A stretch of DNA of 64,000 bases from Simmondsia chinensis (GCA_018398585.1 JAGTTD010000001.1:31757438-31821437); one strand, 5' to 3'. Shown: positions 47,847 to 60,231, counted from the stretch's first letter. A program made the numbers and translations. Notes: a model not told the origin generated them from the letters alone.

Positions 47847-48192
47847 TATTACACATGCTCATGCCACATCATCACTGCCATGTTATCAGCCCTAGGGGAC
47901 ATCTCATCTCTACACTCTAGTATAAATAAGTGGGTAATTGGAGATATTTTGATCATGAGTGATGTATATCCAATCTTCTCTTTCTCCCCCAAAATTCTTT
48001 CTATCTCTCCCCCTTTCTTCTAGATCTCTCTCCCTCTTCTCTACTTGTAATCAATTATACAATATATACTATACAATTCGGGGTAGCATCTTAGGTGTCC
48101 CGTAGTTACCAGTATCAATCTTGTGTTGGATTCTGTTGGATTGGGTTAGATTGGTGTCATATTTGTATGTGAAGGTAGGATGGATCCTATCA
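47847..48192 (+). repeat. 3' LTR of the Reina-like element
   Basis: It starts TATTACACATGCTCA and ends GGATCCTATCA. TATAAATA is at 47921-47928. It is strongly similar to the 5' LTR. Confidence 0.9.
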
Positions 48193-48741
48193 TGGCTTAA
48201 ATTTGACATGTTCCAATTGCAAACATCACCCCTGCATCGTATGGAACAAACTAGTCTGTTATTAATAGAAGTTTCTACTCTCTTCTCAACTCAAATCCCG
48301 CCTCAAAGCTTTGGCTATCCCCAACCCAAACTGAATTTTTGAAGCCCCATTTTTGTTATGTCATCACAAAATGTTCTGCTACAAATAGTCGCAGATCCTG
48401 ACACTTGCATCACAATTATGCACACATTGTCATTTGCAGGTGCTTTGCTTATCCTTCCTTTCTTTTATCGGTCCATTAGCTTTTAATTATTTTTTATTTG
48501 TAATTTATTAAAATTACATATTTAATTATGTATTCGATATTTTTCCCTTTTAGTAATATTTTTTTCTTTACTATTTAATTATTTATTACCAAAGTAATAT
48601 CATATTTTAATATATAATAATGCATCTTGAACTTTGATAATATCACCTAGTACCCTACACCGAAACCTAATGAATTTTATTCATATATAACTGTGTTTCA
48701 CCATAAAAAATATATTTAGTATGTGATTATAATAGTATATA
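48193..48741. other. No gene supported; AT-rich
   Basis: The first 150 bp continue an open frame (FQLQTSPLHRMEQTSLLLIE, VSTLFSTQIPPQSF). It faintly resembles the linker before gypsy RT, but too little is present to call. The rest is AT-rich without structure. Confidence 0.4.
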
Positions 48742-48837
48742 GGAAAATTATTACTTAGATATCCTAAGATTTGAACATTTATCACTTAGATACCCTGATA
48801 ATTCAATATTATAGAATGAGGTACTGATGTGATCTTA

Positions 48838-50040
48838 AAGGTTGTTTTAAAACCGTGTACTCGCAATTGTACAAGATCGTTGTGGCTTTGACGGGTGTAC
48901 GAGGTGTGTCCGCAAAATCAGTGTTAAGTCAAAACTAATGCTTAACGAACAGTTGAATACAGTTTTTTTTGGGTCGATTCAAGTAGTTTAGTATGCAAAG
49001 ACAATTTAGCAAGAAAAGCAAAGGTGTCAATTTGATTTAGGTTAGTTTAGGGCATGAATTCAGGGTAGCTCCACACGTATCCCATTATTATATTTTACTT
49101 AGGACGATAATTTGAAGGACTTAAGCTACAAACTCTAAGCCTGGGTTAATATATAAATTAACGGTTAGGGTAATGAACTAGTCTAAAGGCATAACCTATC
49201 TTATCACCCCAAGTGTAACATAGGTTATCTCATTAGCACTATTTAATTTCTTTGTGACTCCTAATTGAATATTAGCTCTTTAAAAGATTGTGTTCAAGGT
49301 TGGGTAAAACCTCAACCCTTACCACGCGAGAAAACTTTTTATGTTATGATCTAGGCTATAAGCCCAAAACTAATCACTGAAAAGCTGGAGATCTAAACAT
49401 GGCTACAAGCACACGTACATAAAAACCAAACAATCATGAATAACTCATCACATGGGTGCGAATATAACATAAATAAATTATCATCAAGCAAAATACAAAA
49501 CTAGAAAACGGACAGCTACCCATCCTTTATCCCTAAACCAAAACGTCTACTCCTCCATAAGAGTTTTACACATCATCAACTCTAATAAAAATAATAATGA
49601 GTAAAACTGGAAACAAAAACTCCGTCAATCTGTGTTGGCGTTGATCCGAGCTTGAATCCTCCCTGCACTTCGACCACCTACGCTTCGGCATTTGAGAGCA
49701 CTCTAGACTCGTAGCGGCTTTAGGAAGGAGAGGAGGGGAAGAGGCGTGCTAAAAGATGATCAAAAATTGATGCTTCTCTTCTCTATTTATACCTACAGCG
49801 CAACCTATTGTCACGCTGCAGATCCCATGCCGATCGATCAGATATTTGAGCTGATCGATTGGCTAGCTGAAATAGTCTTCAAATATGCTTAAGTAATGCC
49901 TATTTTTTCCGCTATCCATCCTTTTTTTGCTTCGATGTGTTCCAAGTATATATGTATCTAAATGACAACCAAAACTCACATGTAGAAGCCAAATATTTTG
50001 CAAGAATGAGAAATAAAGTATGTAAAAATGAGGCACATCA
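48838..50040 (-). repeat. Athila LTR, antisense
   Basis: This 1203-bp LTR has the antisense reading TGATGTGCCTCATTTTTACA...AAGATCACA. It matches the sense LTR at 51691-53105 along its whole length with internal length differences. A TATA box (TATTTATA on the sense strand) is at 49784-49791. There is no primer site on its left. It is therefore a 3' or solo LTR, probably the 3' LTR of the antisense remnant at 50870-51540. Confidence 0.82.
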
Positions 50041-50046
50041 TCATCC

Positions 50047-50840
50047 TTTTTTTTTTTTTTGGTAAGTCAGCAAAATATATAGATGAAAGAAAAGAAAACA
50101 ATCTGCAAGGGGCATACCCCAGGACAAGGCCGAAGCCTACAAGTATGAGGCAACGTCAAAAAAACAGACAGAGTCCATACAATATACAACCAAAGTACAA
50201 ACTAAGGGAACAAAAAGAAACTAAGTCTCAATACCCCAATGCCGGAGCAACGAGGCGTGACGGTGAGCTCCTCTGAATGAAGAAGCAGCAAGTAAGTGGC
50301 TCTTGACCAAACTCGTAATCTCTTCTCGAACGGCCGCAACCGATCTGGACTGAGAACGCTGAAACCGAAGGTTGCGCTCATACTAGATAGTATACACAGT
50401 CGCAGAGCAACAGAGTCGAGCTATGATACTGCCAATCTCCCGCCCCCTGAGATGCTGAGCAGCCCAAGCGACAAGAGCGTCCCAAGGAAGGGTAGGCCAA
50501 GCGATAGATGTACTCGGAGTGACAGAGTTCCGGACCGAGGCAGAAAAGGAACAGGCGAAGAAGAGGTGCTCATGAGTCTCGTCAGCAGAACCACAAAGAA
50601 CACAAGCACTCTGAACCTCTCGTGCTCCGAAATGCCGAAGTCGGTCCCAGGTCCAAAGTTGCTGCTAAGAAGCGAGCCAAAGAATGAAGGAGTGTCGCGG
50701 TCCATGCATTTGAAACCACAGAAGATGATGCACAGTGTCCTCCGTTCTCCTACTCCGCAGCATCTCCCAAGTGGACTTGGTGGTGAAGTCCCCGAGGGCC
50801 CAAACACACACCTTGCTTTTCCTCAAGCAAGATTTGACTT
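50047..50840 (-). mobile_element. 5'-truncated L1-type LINE, 3' end with zf-RVT
   Basis: The antisense frame from about 50835 to a stop at 50221 reads KVCVWALGDFTTKSTWEM, HGPRHSFILWLAS, then a cysteine/histidine module CVLCGSADETHEHLFFAC (C-x2-C-x7-H-x4-C), WPTLPWDALVAWAAQHL, and ATVYTI, stop, YERNLRFQRS. This is the zinc-binding zf-RVT domain at the end of plant LINE ORF2. Two in-frame stops are present (one after ILWLAS, one in TI.YERN). About 160 bp of 3' UTR and a 14-base poly(A) (T run at 50047-50060) follow. The upstream part, including RT, is absent. No target duplication was recognised. Confidence 0.88.
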
Positions 50841-50869
50841 AAACTAGCTAATGATGGAAAAAATTAGTC

Positions 50870-51540
50870 GGGGATGTAATGGCAAGAATAACGTGTGAAA
50901 ATTAGTGTCCGTTCATATTTGAAGGTATGCCTGAGAGTAGAGAATCCTTATGTAATGTTATTATTATACTGGTTCTAACTTAAGTTCCCAAGATTGAAGT
51001 CCTTTTACTAGTATGTGAGCTTAGAACTTCTCTCCCCTTTGTCTTATTTCAAACCCCCCAAATTTAGGACGAAATAGAAAGAATACATAAAGGAATCAGT
51101 TATCCTAACCCTTCACCGCTAATCAACAATGAAATCAAAAAGCTTCTCTTTTCTGTCTTGTTTTCCCCTTTTTTCATAGTCAGGCGTGTCTCCCTCAGAC
51201 CCATGTAGCGAGTTTTCGGTCGGTGACTCCCGATCCATTTAGATCAAGGCACTGGATGAAGAGCACCCCTCAGACCTCATGGCTCGAGTCTAAGAAATTC
51301 ACAGGCTAAGTCCTTACTAGCACATACCTTTATTTTTTATTTATTATTTTTTGGTATTAGTGCTTACTACGGTAACCTGAGCTAAGTCATTCTTCTTAAG
51401 CTTTCTCTGTAGCCTATGTAGCAAGCTTTGGACCGCAATTGGCTCAAGGTACCAGTGTTAAGGCACCCATAAGGTCTTACTTGCTTCAGCCACAGGGGCT
51501 ACAATGACCAACAAGTCACTGGAACCTTTTTCATCAAATT
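50870..51540 (-). repeat. Athila-type 3' internal non-coding region
   Basis: 51180-51540 matches 26930-27100 (AAGCTTTCTCT, CCATGTAGCGAG, CTCCCGATCC, AAGGTACC and similar blocks), which lies in the other Athila remnant. No ORF is present. With the antisense LTR to its left it forms the 3' end of an antisense Athila copy whose 5' part is missing. Confidence 0.5.
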
Positions 51541-51690
51541 CTAAACAAGTACTTATATACTGTAAAAATCATGATCAATTTTTGCATTTTGTAGTGGAAA
51601 CTATCAAATTTTGACAAAGAATACTTGATTGATAAGAATTTAAAATTTTTAGAATATCTAGGTGATAAAATGTCTAAAAATCAGGGTACC

Positions 51691-53105
51691 TGATGTGCCT
51701 CATTTTTACATATTTTATTTTTTATTCCTGCAATATATTTGGCTTCTACATGGGAGTTTTGGTTGTCATTTAGGCACATTTATACTTGGAACGCATTGAA
51801 GCAAATAGAGGATGAATAGCAGAAAAATCATGCATTACTTAAGCATATTTGAAGACTTTTCAGAGAAACCCGACCACATGTGCAAAAGAAAGACTTATCG
51901 GGTCACAATTCGGTGAATTAAATACAATCTCATAGCATTTCGGGATTCAATTGACCTATTGGCATGGTGAATCGATCGATCAACGGCTCATAGTATGGAT
52001 GGACCTAATAGTAAGCCAGACGATCAATCGGCCCACAACATCAATCGATCAGCATTTTTACAGTACGCTCGCCGAACGATCGAGACTGTTTGCCGATCGA
52101 GCTGGATGGGATCTAGAGCGTGACACTAGGTCATGCCTCAGGTATAAATAGAGAAGAGGAGAGTCAATTTTTGATCGTCTTTTAGCACGCCTCTTCCCCT
52201 CCTCTCCTTTCCGAAGCTGCTACAAGATCTAGAGTGTTCTCGAATGCCAAAGCGCAGGTGGTCGGAGTGCTAGGAGGATTCAAGCTCAGATCAACATCAA
52301 CACAAATTGAGGGAGTCTTCATTTCTAGTTTTACTCGTTAGTATTCTTTTTATTAGAATTGATGATGTGCAAAACTCCTATGGAGGAGTAGATGTTTTAG
52401 TTTACAGATGAAGGATGGGTAGCCATCCGTATCTCAGTTTTGTATTTCGCTTAACAATAATTTAGTTATGTTATATTCACACGCCTGTGGGGATTTATTC
52501 ATGATTGTCTAGTTTTTCTGTATGTGTGCTTGTAGCCATGTTTAGATCTCCAACTTTTCAGTGATTAGTCTTATACTAGTAGCGCATACCATAATATGAT
52601 AGGTTTTCACGCGTGATCAGGGTTGAGGTTTTACCCGACCCTGAACAAAATCTTTTAAACAATTAGTATTGAATTAGGATTTACAAAGGAATTAAGTAGT
52701 GCTAATGAGATAACTTGTGCTGCACTTAGAGCGATAAATAGGTTATGCCTTTAGACTAGTTCATTACTTTAAGCCCTAATATTAAACAAGGCTTAGAGCT
52801 TGTAGCTTAAGTCCTTCAAAGTATTATTCTAAGTAAAATATAATAACAGAATACGTGTAGAGCTATCCTGAATTCACACCCTAAACTAACCTGAATCAAA
52901 TTGACACCTTTGCTTTTCTTGCTAAATTGTCTTTGCGTGCTGGACTACTTGAATCGACCCAAAAAGTACTGAATTCAACTGTTTATTAAGCGTTAGTTTT
53001 GACTAAAACTAATTCCCTATGGACACGACCCATATACCCAACAAAGCTACTACGACCTCGTACACTTTGTGAGTAGACGATTTTAAAACAGCCTCTAAGA
53101 TCACA
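51691..53105 (+). repeat. Athila 5' LTR
   Basis: This 1415-bp LTR runs TGATGTGCCTCATTTTTACA to AAGATCACA. It has a TATAAATA at 52143-52150 and is followed 9 bp later by an Athila-type primer site. It contains several ATCGATCGATC and CGATCGAG motifs (51970-52110). Confidence 0.9.
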
Positions 53106-53114
53106 TTAAGTTTT

Positions 53115-53125
53115 TGGCGCCGTTG
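53115..53125 (+). other. Primer binding site (tRNA-Asp type)
   Basis: TGGCGCCGTTG, nine bases after the LTR end, is the standard Athila/Tat primer-site core. Confidence 0.9.
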
Positions 53126-54900
53126 TTGGAACTCAACTCTCTCCTTGCCGCTTTAAAATATGTCTTTTTAGGGCCAAATGACACCCCTTCTATGATTATT
53201 GTCTTTGACGTAACTAAGACACCGGATTCTAAGTTGTTAATCGTCCTACAAAACCATAAACGAGCCATAGGGCTGTTGATCACTGATTTAAGAGGCATTG
53301 ACCCCTCGATATGCATGCGTAGGATATACTTAGAAGATAATGTTAAGCCTTCTAGACAAATTCAAGGGAGACTTAAACATGAGGGGGTGGTTAAGAAAGA
53401 GATTATGAAACTATTGGATGCGGCTATTATATACCCGATCTCTAATAGTCCATGGGCTAGTCCAGTTCAAGTTGTTCCTAAGAGGTTAGGAATCACAGTG
53501 GTTACAAATGCACAAGGAGAATTGGTTCCTACGCGTACCACTACAGGGTGGTGAGTGTGCATTGACTATTGTAAGGTAAACTCTATAATGCATAAGGACC
53601 ATTTTTCCTTACCCTTTTTGGACCAGATCTTAAATAAAGTAGTAGTTGAAACCTACTATTATTTTCTAGACGGTTACTCAGGGCATAACAAAGTCCCGGT
53701 TCGCCCTGAGGACCAAGAGAAATGAACATTCACTTGTCCCTTTGGTACGTTCGCATATTGAAGGATGCCCTTCGGTCTGTGCAATGCACTCGCTACTTTC
53801 CAACGATGTATGATGTCCATTTTCTCTGACATGTTGGACAATTACCTGGACGTTTATATGGATGATTTTTTTGTGTTTGGGTCATCATTTAATGAATGTA
53901 TTTCTCACTTGGATCATGCTTACTAGCGTGTATGGACAATTTGGTGCTTTGTTGGGAGAAGAGCCATTTCATGGTTCAACAGGGTGTAGTGCTAAGACAT
54001 GTGGTATCCAATGAGGGTATCACTGTAGACAAGGCCAAGATGGATTTAATTTCCAACCTTTCTCCCCTGACCTCGGTGAAGGAAGTTCGCTCTTTTATTG
54101 GCTATGCTGGTTTCTATAGTTGTTTTATCACCAACTTTAGTAAAATTGATAAACCTTTGTCAAATTTGCTTGCTAATGATGTACCCTTTGTTTTTTATGA
54201 TAACTGTTTAGCCACTTTTAATGAGTTGAAAACCTTATCGTCTACAGCTCAAATTATTCAACCTTCGGACTATTCGTTATCATTTGGGATCATGTGTGAC
54301 ACTTTGAATTAAGCCGTAGGAACCGTGCTCGATCAACGAAAGAATCGCAAACCTATTGTTGTTTATTATGCTAGTAAAACTTAACAAAAAAAAAAAAAAT
54401 TATTATGCTAGTAAATCTTTAGATGAAGACCAAAAGAATTATACCATTACTGAAAAAGAATTATTAGCTGTACTTTTCATACTTGACAAGTTTTGACCTT
54501 ATGTTTTAGGCTCGAGAGTGGTAGTCTTTACTGACCATGCTGTCATTCGCTTCCTTCTTATCAAGAAGGAAACGAAGCCTAGGTTAATTCGCCGGGTTCT
54601 GTTACTCCAGGAATTTAACCTAGAGATTAGGGATAGGAAAAGGTCGGATAATGTAGTGGTCGGTCACCTTTCAAGGATTGTGTTCCCATCTGATTCCATT
54701 ACTGATCCCATTGATGACTATTTTCTTAGCGGATAGTTATTTGCTATTGCAGGAAGTAGACCCCTATAGTATGCCCACATTGTAAAATACTTGGTAAGAA
54801 GGAAGCTACCTACCCACTGGCCGAAGCAAGCACTGTTGTGAAAAACATAAATTTTGTTAGAAAAATAAACTCTGATGCTGACTATTGGGTTCATAGTTCT
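53126..54900 (+). pseudogene. Athila pol fragment: RT-RNase H, fused to the primer site
   Basis: Only about 5 bases after the primer site the frame already reads pol: ELNSLLAALKYVFLGPNDT, NHKRAIGLLITDLRGIDPSI, CMRRIYLEDNVKPSRQIQGR, AAIIYPISNSPWASPVQVVP. RT continues with KDHFSLPFLDQIL, MPFGLCNALATFQRCMM and YLDVYMDDFFVFG (53850-53880), both aspartates kept. RNase H follows (53990-54700; [44 protein letters not shown]), then the start of integrase (to about 54900). Gag, protease and the RT leader are deleted. Stops and an A insertion (54384-54399) break the frame. Confidence 0.9.
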
Positions 54901-55075
54901 CAAATGTGGTCACAATAATAGACTCCTATTAAAGCATTTAGAGTAGGAGACTCTTTTCTCTACCTAATCCCCCAGTCGGCGAGCCACACTTCATGACACC
55001 TCACATGCAAGAGTTCCCGGGAATAGGTTTATCTCTATGAACCCTTTTCCCTAATACCTATTGTATGGACGAATT
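54901..55075. other. Boundary region between Athila integrase and a copia LTR
   Basis: No ORF. The Athila reading fades at about 54900 and the copia LTR starts at about 55076. Confidence 0.5.
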
Positions 55076-57062
55076 TCAAAAATTCTTCCCAATTTTATAA
55101 AGTCAACGCAGCGGAACAGGTTTAGAATTCATAACTCTAAACCTAGGATCGATTTAAAATTCCTAATTTTAAATCTACTAACTTAAATTCATAATTTAAA
55201 TCAATAGATTTAAATTCTTTAATTTAGATTTACAAGCCTTTTACTCTAATACATTCATAACAACATATAAACTTAAACATGTATAACAACGAATACTATA
55301 AATAAATAGAAAAGCGAAAAGAATAAGAAAAGAAGAACATACCTGGAATTGGTCCAATAATAAAGAATACCAACAAAATTGAGACCTCGCGATCTTCTAC
55401 GCTATGACCTTAAACTACCCGGAGGGTGGGCTCCGAAAAATATTAAACTAAGGAAAGAAAATTTTCAACGGAAATTTTCTCTCTAATTAGGTCTCCGAAA
55501 CAATTTTCAAAAACCGAATATAATTTGTTTGATTGAATGCCAAACCCCTGGACGAGGTACCTCTATTTATATTAGTATACCGTGGCGAAAACTTATAAAA
55601 TTAACAATGTGGGATTCGCCAGTTTAAACACAAAATGCATCGTTTTAGGTTAATAATGGTCAAAACGCCGCGTTTCACACCCAGCTCAAATTGCGCGTTT
55701 ATTTAATTCAAAACACGTGACATGTGGTAGTGTCCCATTAGTTCACACCAATGCACAAGGATAGCCCAGTGCATGACCCAGCGCGCGAGATCCGAAGCAC
55801 ACGGATCTCCACTGTTTAAATGCAATTTTGATTTTTTTTTTTTTTTTTACTTTGTTTCCCACATGTAAAAACTCATCTTATGAATTTTAATTTCCTAAAA
55901 TTATTTTATTTTATATATTTTAATTTTATTCATCTCATGAATAATGTTTGAGAAAATTAATTTACCAATCTTATAGATAAATAATTCATCTCATGAATTC
56001 TTTAATATTTTTTCGATGGCAATAAATACAGAAACTTGTGTAGGGACCTCAGTGACAATTTAAATCTAGCTCCAAATAGGTTAAATTAATCATCTCATAA
56101 AATAATTTAATTACCATTTAGTGAGACTTAATTCCACTAAATAAATCTCACTGCACTCCAGACTTAAATTATTTATTCGATATCACCCTGATAGACTGTA
56201 TTGATGACAACAATCCCTCCACTAGATGTCCATGACAAAGGATAAATATAACCACTACCATTATCCTTCTCACAGCTTCTCCATTAGTTACTGACTCGGC
56301 CCTCATTGAATAATTCATTTATACTTAAACATATTCACAGTGCAAATTTCAAATGTCAAACACTTGGAATACTTTGGCCATAGTTTCCAAACTATTCAAA
56401 TGTTTGTGAATCAACTAAAGGGACATCTGTATCTCATAAGAGACTGTAGATTCCCAATTGAATTCCTGATCCTTGTCACACTTCACGCCGCTACCCAGTG
56501 TACGTGGAATTTCAGTCATTTGTTTAGACCTTACTTATAGTACACTAAAGTAACTAACGCTCTATGCACAAGTCCAGAATACCCTCAGGATTTAGAGTCA
56601 TCATTCAAACAGTATAATATGAATCACTCATCTCCAATAGTAGTATAAAAATAAGTAATCCACTTGGTCTAACTCATTGTCTCAATCTTATTAAACGCTC
56701 CAACCCAACACTTTTGGATCTCCATCCACATGACCAAGACAAGTCATCGAAAGTTTCACGTTATAGTCTTAACATACAAGTAGTCCAAACTTGTTTCGAC
56801 TACGTGTCTTTCAAACAACAATCCATACCATTTGTTACTAGTCTATGTGTGGCTTAGCCTCATAAACCACTTAGAACAAACGTGTAAATTGTAGTCTGAG
56901 GACTATACCCATCTCAAAGATGTTTCCAAAAAGAAAATCACATACAGTATAAATGCTCACTTACACAAATTTAACTAGGAAACGACTGAGACTTCAATTT
57001 TATTTATTAATTAAAATAATATATCTAGAATAAATATGGAGTTCGGGACATTGTTCCTAACA
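55076..57062 (-). repeat. Long copia 3' LTR (copy B)
   Basis: About 1987 bp. The antisense start TGTTAGGAACAATGTCCC is directly preceded by the copia purine tract at 57063-57077. A TATA-like box (TATTTATA, 55563-55570) lies about 1.5 kb inside the LTR. It is homologous to copies A and C, though diverged. The left border is approximate. Confidence 0.78.
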
Positions 57063-57077
57063 ATCTTCCACTTGTCC
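57063..57077 (-). other. Polypurine tract
   Basis: The antisense strand reads GGACAAGTGGAAGAT immediately before TGTTAGG, close to the GACAAGTGGGAGAT tract of many plant copia elements. It fixes the orientation of LTR copy B. Confidence 0.85.
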
Positions 57078-57079
57078 TA

Positions 57080-58590
57080 ATTCTAATTTATGACAAAGTC
57101 CATACTCACCCCTTTTAAGTTTGAACCAAAGGTCTACTGAGCCTAACCCTTAATGAGCACAATTACTCTATTGTGAAGTTAGCAATATAATACAACTTGA
57201 CATTCCTCTCACTAGTGGCTTCCACTCCAAGGGTAAAGACATGCTTAGATGTCTAACGTCTATCATATATATTTGGCTGGAAGTCTTAAAACAATATATC
57301 TAACTGGAACCAGCTCTTCACTTTGAAAGATCAGCATAAAATCTCTAGTTCTTCTCAAGAATTAGAGAAAACACTTCACTGCCACCTGGTCCATTGGACC
57401 CAGGTTAGATTAACACCTGCTTACTATGTCATAGCATAGCAGACATCAAGTCTTGAGCACAACATGGCATACCTAAGGCTCCCACTGCCAAAGCATATAG
57501 AATATTCCTCAATTGCTTCCTCTTTGGGTGGCCTAGAACACTACTCAAAAGAGAGAAAGGGACTTCTTGCCAGAAAGGTAAAAAACCTCCCCTAGAGTCC
57601 TCTATGCGATACCTTGACAGCATTTTGTCAATATAAGTGGCTAGAAAGAGACCCAACATCCTACTCTTATGACCTTGGAGAAGCTTAATCTTAAGTGTAG
57701 AGTTGGCTTCTGCCATGTCCTCCATATTGAGCTTTTATGACAACCAAAACTTTATAGCTAATGACACCCCTACATCATTCTTAATGAGTAGTATATCGTT
57801 GACATATAAAACTAAGAAAGTCGCTACTTTCTCTCAATGTCATTTGTACACGCATGATTCGAGTAACCGATTGCACAAAACTAGAAGACTTAATAGCTTC
57901 ATTGTGGCCAAAAGGATCAGATTCAATGCCACGGTCAACCGCTCAGGCTCCCTCTATGAACCTGTCAGGTGTCAGACAATCCTTCCACCACACCTAAGCT
58001 CTCGTGTACCTGGAACATTCTCATTCCTCTCAGTAGGTGCATCTAATGCATCCACTATGCCTTAAGTTGTGTCTAGCTATTCAGAATTATTGTCATTTTC
58101 CTGTAATACTATTTTTTTTTTTTTTTTGTAGCTTACTTGCAAAATCCTTCTTTAAGTGTTTTGCATTGTATTAAAAATCCTTTTGATCAAAAGAGCTATA
58201 GAAAAGACCGTCTTTGTTTCTTTTATTTGCAACACCATTCTACTGCGTTGTACCCAAAGCAGAAAGTTGAGATCCTATTTTATTTGCAATTAGGAACTCT
58301 AAAGACTCGCCTGAAAAATATTCACCACCTCGATCTAATCGAAGTGATTTAACTTGTTTACCTAATTGCTTTTCAACTTCAGCTTTGTACTCTTTGAATT
58401 TTTCAAAAAAGTCCGACTAATGTCTAATTAGGTAAACATATACATATCTTGAGTAATCATCACTAAACATGAATCAGTACTCATATCCACTTCTTGCCTG
58501 AACACGTATTAGTCCACATACATCTATGTGAACCAGCTCAAGCAAGCCACCTACCTTGATACCTTTACTCTTAAAAATAGAATTGGTCAA
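57080..58590 (-). pseudogene. copia pol: integrase and RT/RNase H pieces
   Basis: In antisense order, the integrase core (58590-58290) reads GLLELVHIDVCGLIRVQARS, DDYSRYVYVYLI, FFEKFKEYKAEVEKQLGK, SLRLDRGGEYFSG, then TTQ, stop, NGVANKRN. The segment before RT includes ESDPFGHNEAI near 57910. RT end and RNase H start (57429-57725) read KSRMLGLFLATYIDKMLSRY, EDSRGGFLPFWQEVPFSLLS, then NILYALAVGALG. Most of RT is missing or shifted. Together with LTR B it is the 3' half of an antisense copia. The 5' half is cut off at about 58590 by LINE sequence. Confidence 0.82.
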
Positions 58591-58939
58591 GCCTACAAGT
58601 TAGGCAGGACCAAACAAAGAAACAAAGAAAGATAAAAACAAAACGCTAAAAAACAAGGCACAAAAACCAAAACAAAAGGCGAAAGAAAGATACATCTGAC
58701 TAACTCCTACAAGGAATAAAACAAGCGAGTAAAAAAGAAAAAAAAAATGAAAGAAGGGGAAATCAACCCCCTGCAACAGTAGCAGCTTTAGAAGCTGCCC
58801 AAGTCATCTAACCCTTAGCACGGCGTGAATGACGAGGGGAAGAAGTAACAGCACCCCATCCAAGATCAACAATACCAACAGAAGCAGCATGAGAAAGGAC
58901 TGGGAGCAAGCAATCGAAGCAGAGGATGCAAGTTGATGC

Positions 58940-59310
58940 ATGGTGTTTGCTTAGCAAGTGTACTAAGTTATATCAAGTAATAAAGAAGTGATTAGAGCAT
59001 CGTTCCAACGAGGATTGTTTGTTGAATAAGTGCCGAAAATTGCTAATTTTAATACTATTTGAAAGACAAAAATTTTAAATTTCAATATATAACTAATAAA
59101 AAGAAAAGAACTAAAGATCTTTTGCTGATTTTTTTAAAATCCAAGGCATTTCTATTTTCACGTAGTTGCATTAATACGACTTTCTAATTTTGGCATTTAA
59201 GTTGTTTATTCCATGTTGATGGTCGAAAATCCTAATACTAAATATTCTCTCTCGAGCAATACTTATCACATTGTTTTACATATTAACTCATCAATCTTTT
59301 GCATAATTTA
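58940..59310. repeat. Dispersed repeat, copy 2
   Basis: It matches 19720-19906 plus 23297-23485 in the same orientation (TATCAAGTAATAAAG to CATCAATCTTTTGCAT). It lies within the C-terminal part of LINE ORF1 and so is probably an insertion there. Borders are approximate. Confidence 0.6.
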
Positions 59311-60231
59311 AATAAGAAAAGAGTTTTGAAGATTCATGGTTTTCACTTAAGGCCACACAAAAGTCCAAGAATTGGTCTTAGGCGACCCAGCGCCACTCGG
59401 ACCCAAAGTAGTAGGGGCTACGGGGCTAGGCCTGGGAGGCCTAGCTGTGCTGGGGCACTACTAGTAGGCTTGGGCCCTAGTACCCAAATGGCACTGGGCC
59501 TGAGCAAGAGAGGGACTCACCGGCCTAAAAGGTAATGGGAGAGATCCAGCAGTAAAAATAATTATTAGACAAGCTTGGTCTAAGGCAATAGGGCATGGCC
59601 AAAAGGAGAAGGGCTCATTAATTGGGCCATGATCTAGATTCACCTCAGCAGGCCCATAACCATTAACACCTAGGCCATTGTCATCCACATCCATCACATG
59701 ACCACCACCCGCCACCCCTTTACGCCACCAGCTGCGACGGTGGTACTTAGTATCGATAACAATATCAAGTGGACGAGGGTGGAATCCAGGCAAGAATGAC
59801 CAAAAGCCGAGCACTTAATGCAAATTTAAGGCAAACCTTCTTACTTGATGGAGATTGGGATGCGAAGACCATCAAAATCAATTTCCAAGCTACTAGGAAG
59901 AAATTTTTTAGCATTAATTTTCACGCAAACACAAGTATATTGAGTACAGATCCCATCAAGGGTCGGCTTGTCCATGTAGAGGGGTTTTCCTACCACACTA
60001 GCGACAGAACTAAGGCCTTCTCCGTCCATAAAGGCGCATGCAGCCCATGAATTTGAATCCAAATCGGGAGAAAAGAAGGCTCATCCCGAGGAGTAATATT
60101 GTTAAGCAACCAATGATGAAGAGATAGATGGCAACCCTTCAAATGCCAAGGACCACCTCAAAGAACTGTGTCAGCATCTTCATAAGAGCAAAACCGGAAG
60201 CATATTCCTTCTTAGAGGGGATAGCACATTC

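Larger units (their letters stand above)
34973..48192 (+). mobile_element. Ty3/gypsy chromovirus (Reina-like), carrying a nested Tekay-like element
   Basis: LTRs 34973-35313 (341 bp) and 47847-48192 (346 bp) bound an element that is about 5.2 kb without its 8.06-kb insert. The primer-site-like TTGATATCAAAGCACTC (35315-35331) follows the 5' LTR. The purine tract GGCAGGGGGAAT (47835-47846) precedes the 3' LTR, whose first bases have become TA. Order is gag, protease, (insert 36749-44803), RT, RNase H, integrase with GPY/F, chromodomain. Short LTRs plus a C-terminal chromodomain suggest the Reina lineage. The flanks CAGCT and TGGCT match at only 3 of 5. Stops occur throughout. Confidence 0.88.
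48742..51690. mobile_element. MULE MITE copy broken in two by Athila sequence
   Basis: 48742-48837 is the left end of the family seen whole at 17457-18042 (GGAAAATTATTACTTAG, GAACATTTATCACTTAG). 51541-51690 matches its middle and right part (ATCAAATTTTGACAAA, ATCTAGGTGATAAAATG) up to a GGTACC at 51690. The left piece ends at one Athila LTR and the right piece ends at another. The 2.7 kb between them is Athila and LINE sequence. Confidence 0.6.

Noticed and set aside
50296..50847. Long open frames on both strands (183 and 128 codons) overlapping the LINE end
   Set aside because: The homologous frame is a different antisense frame with the zf-RVT module. These two are by-products of the GC-richer LINE coding sequence and match nothing.
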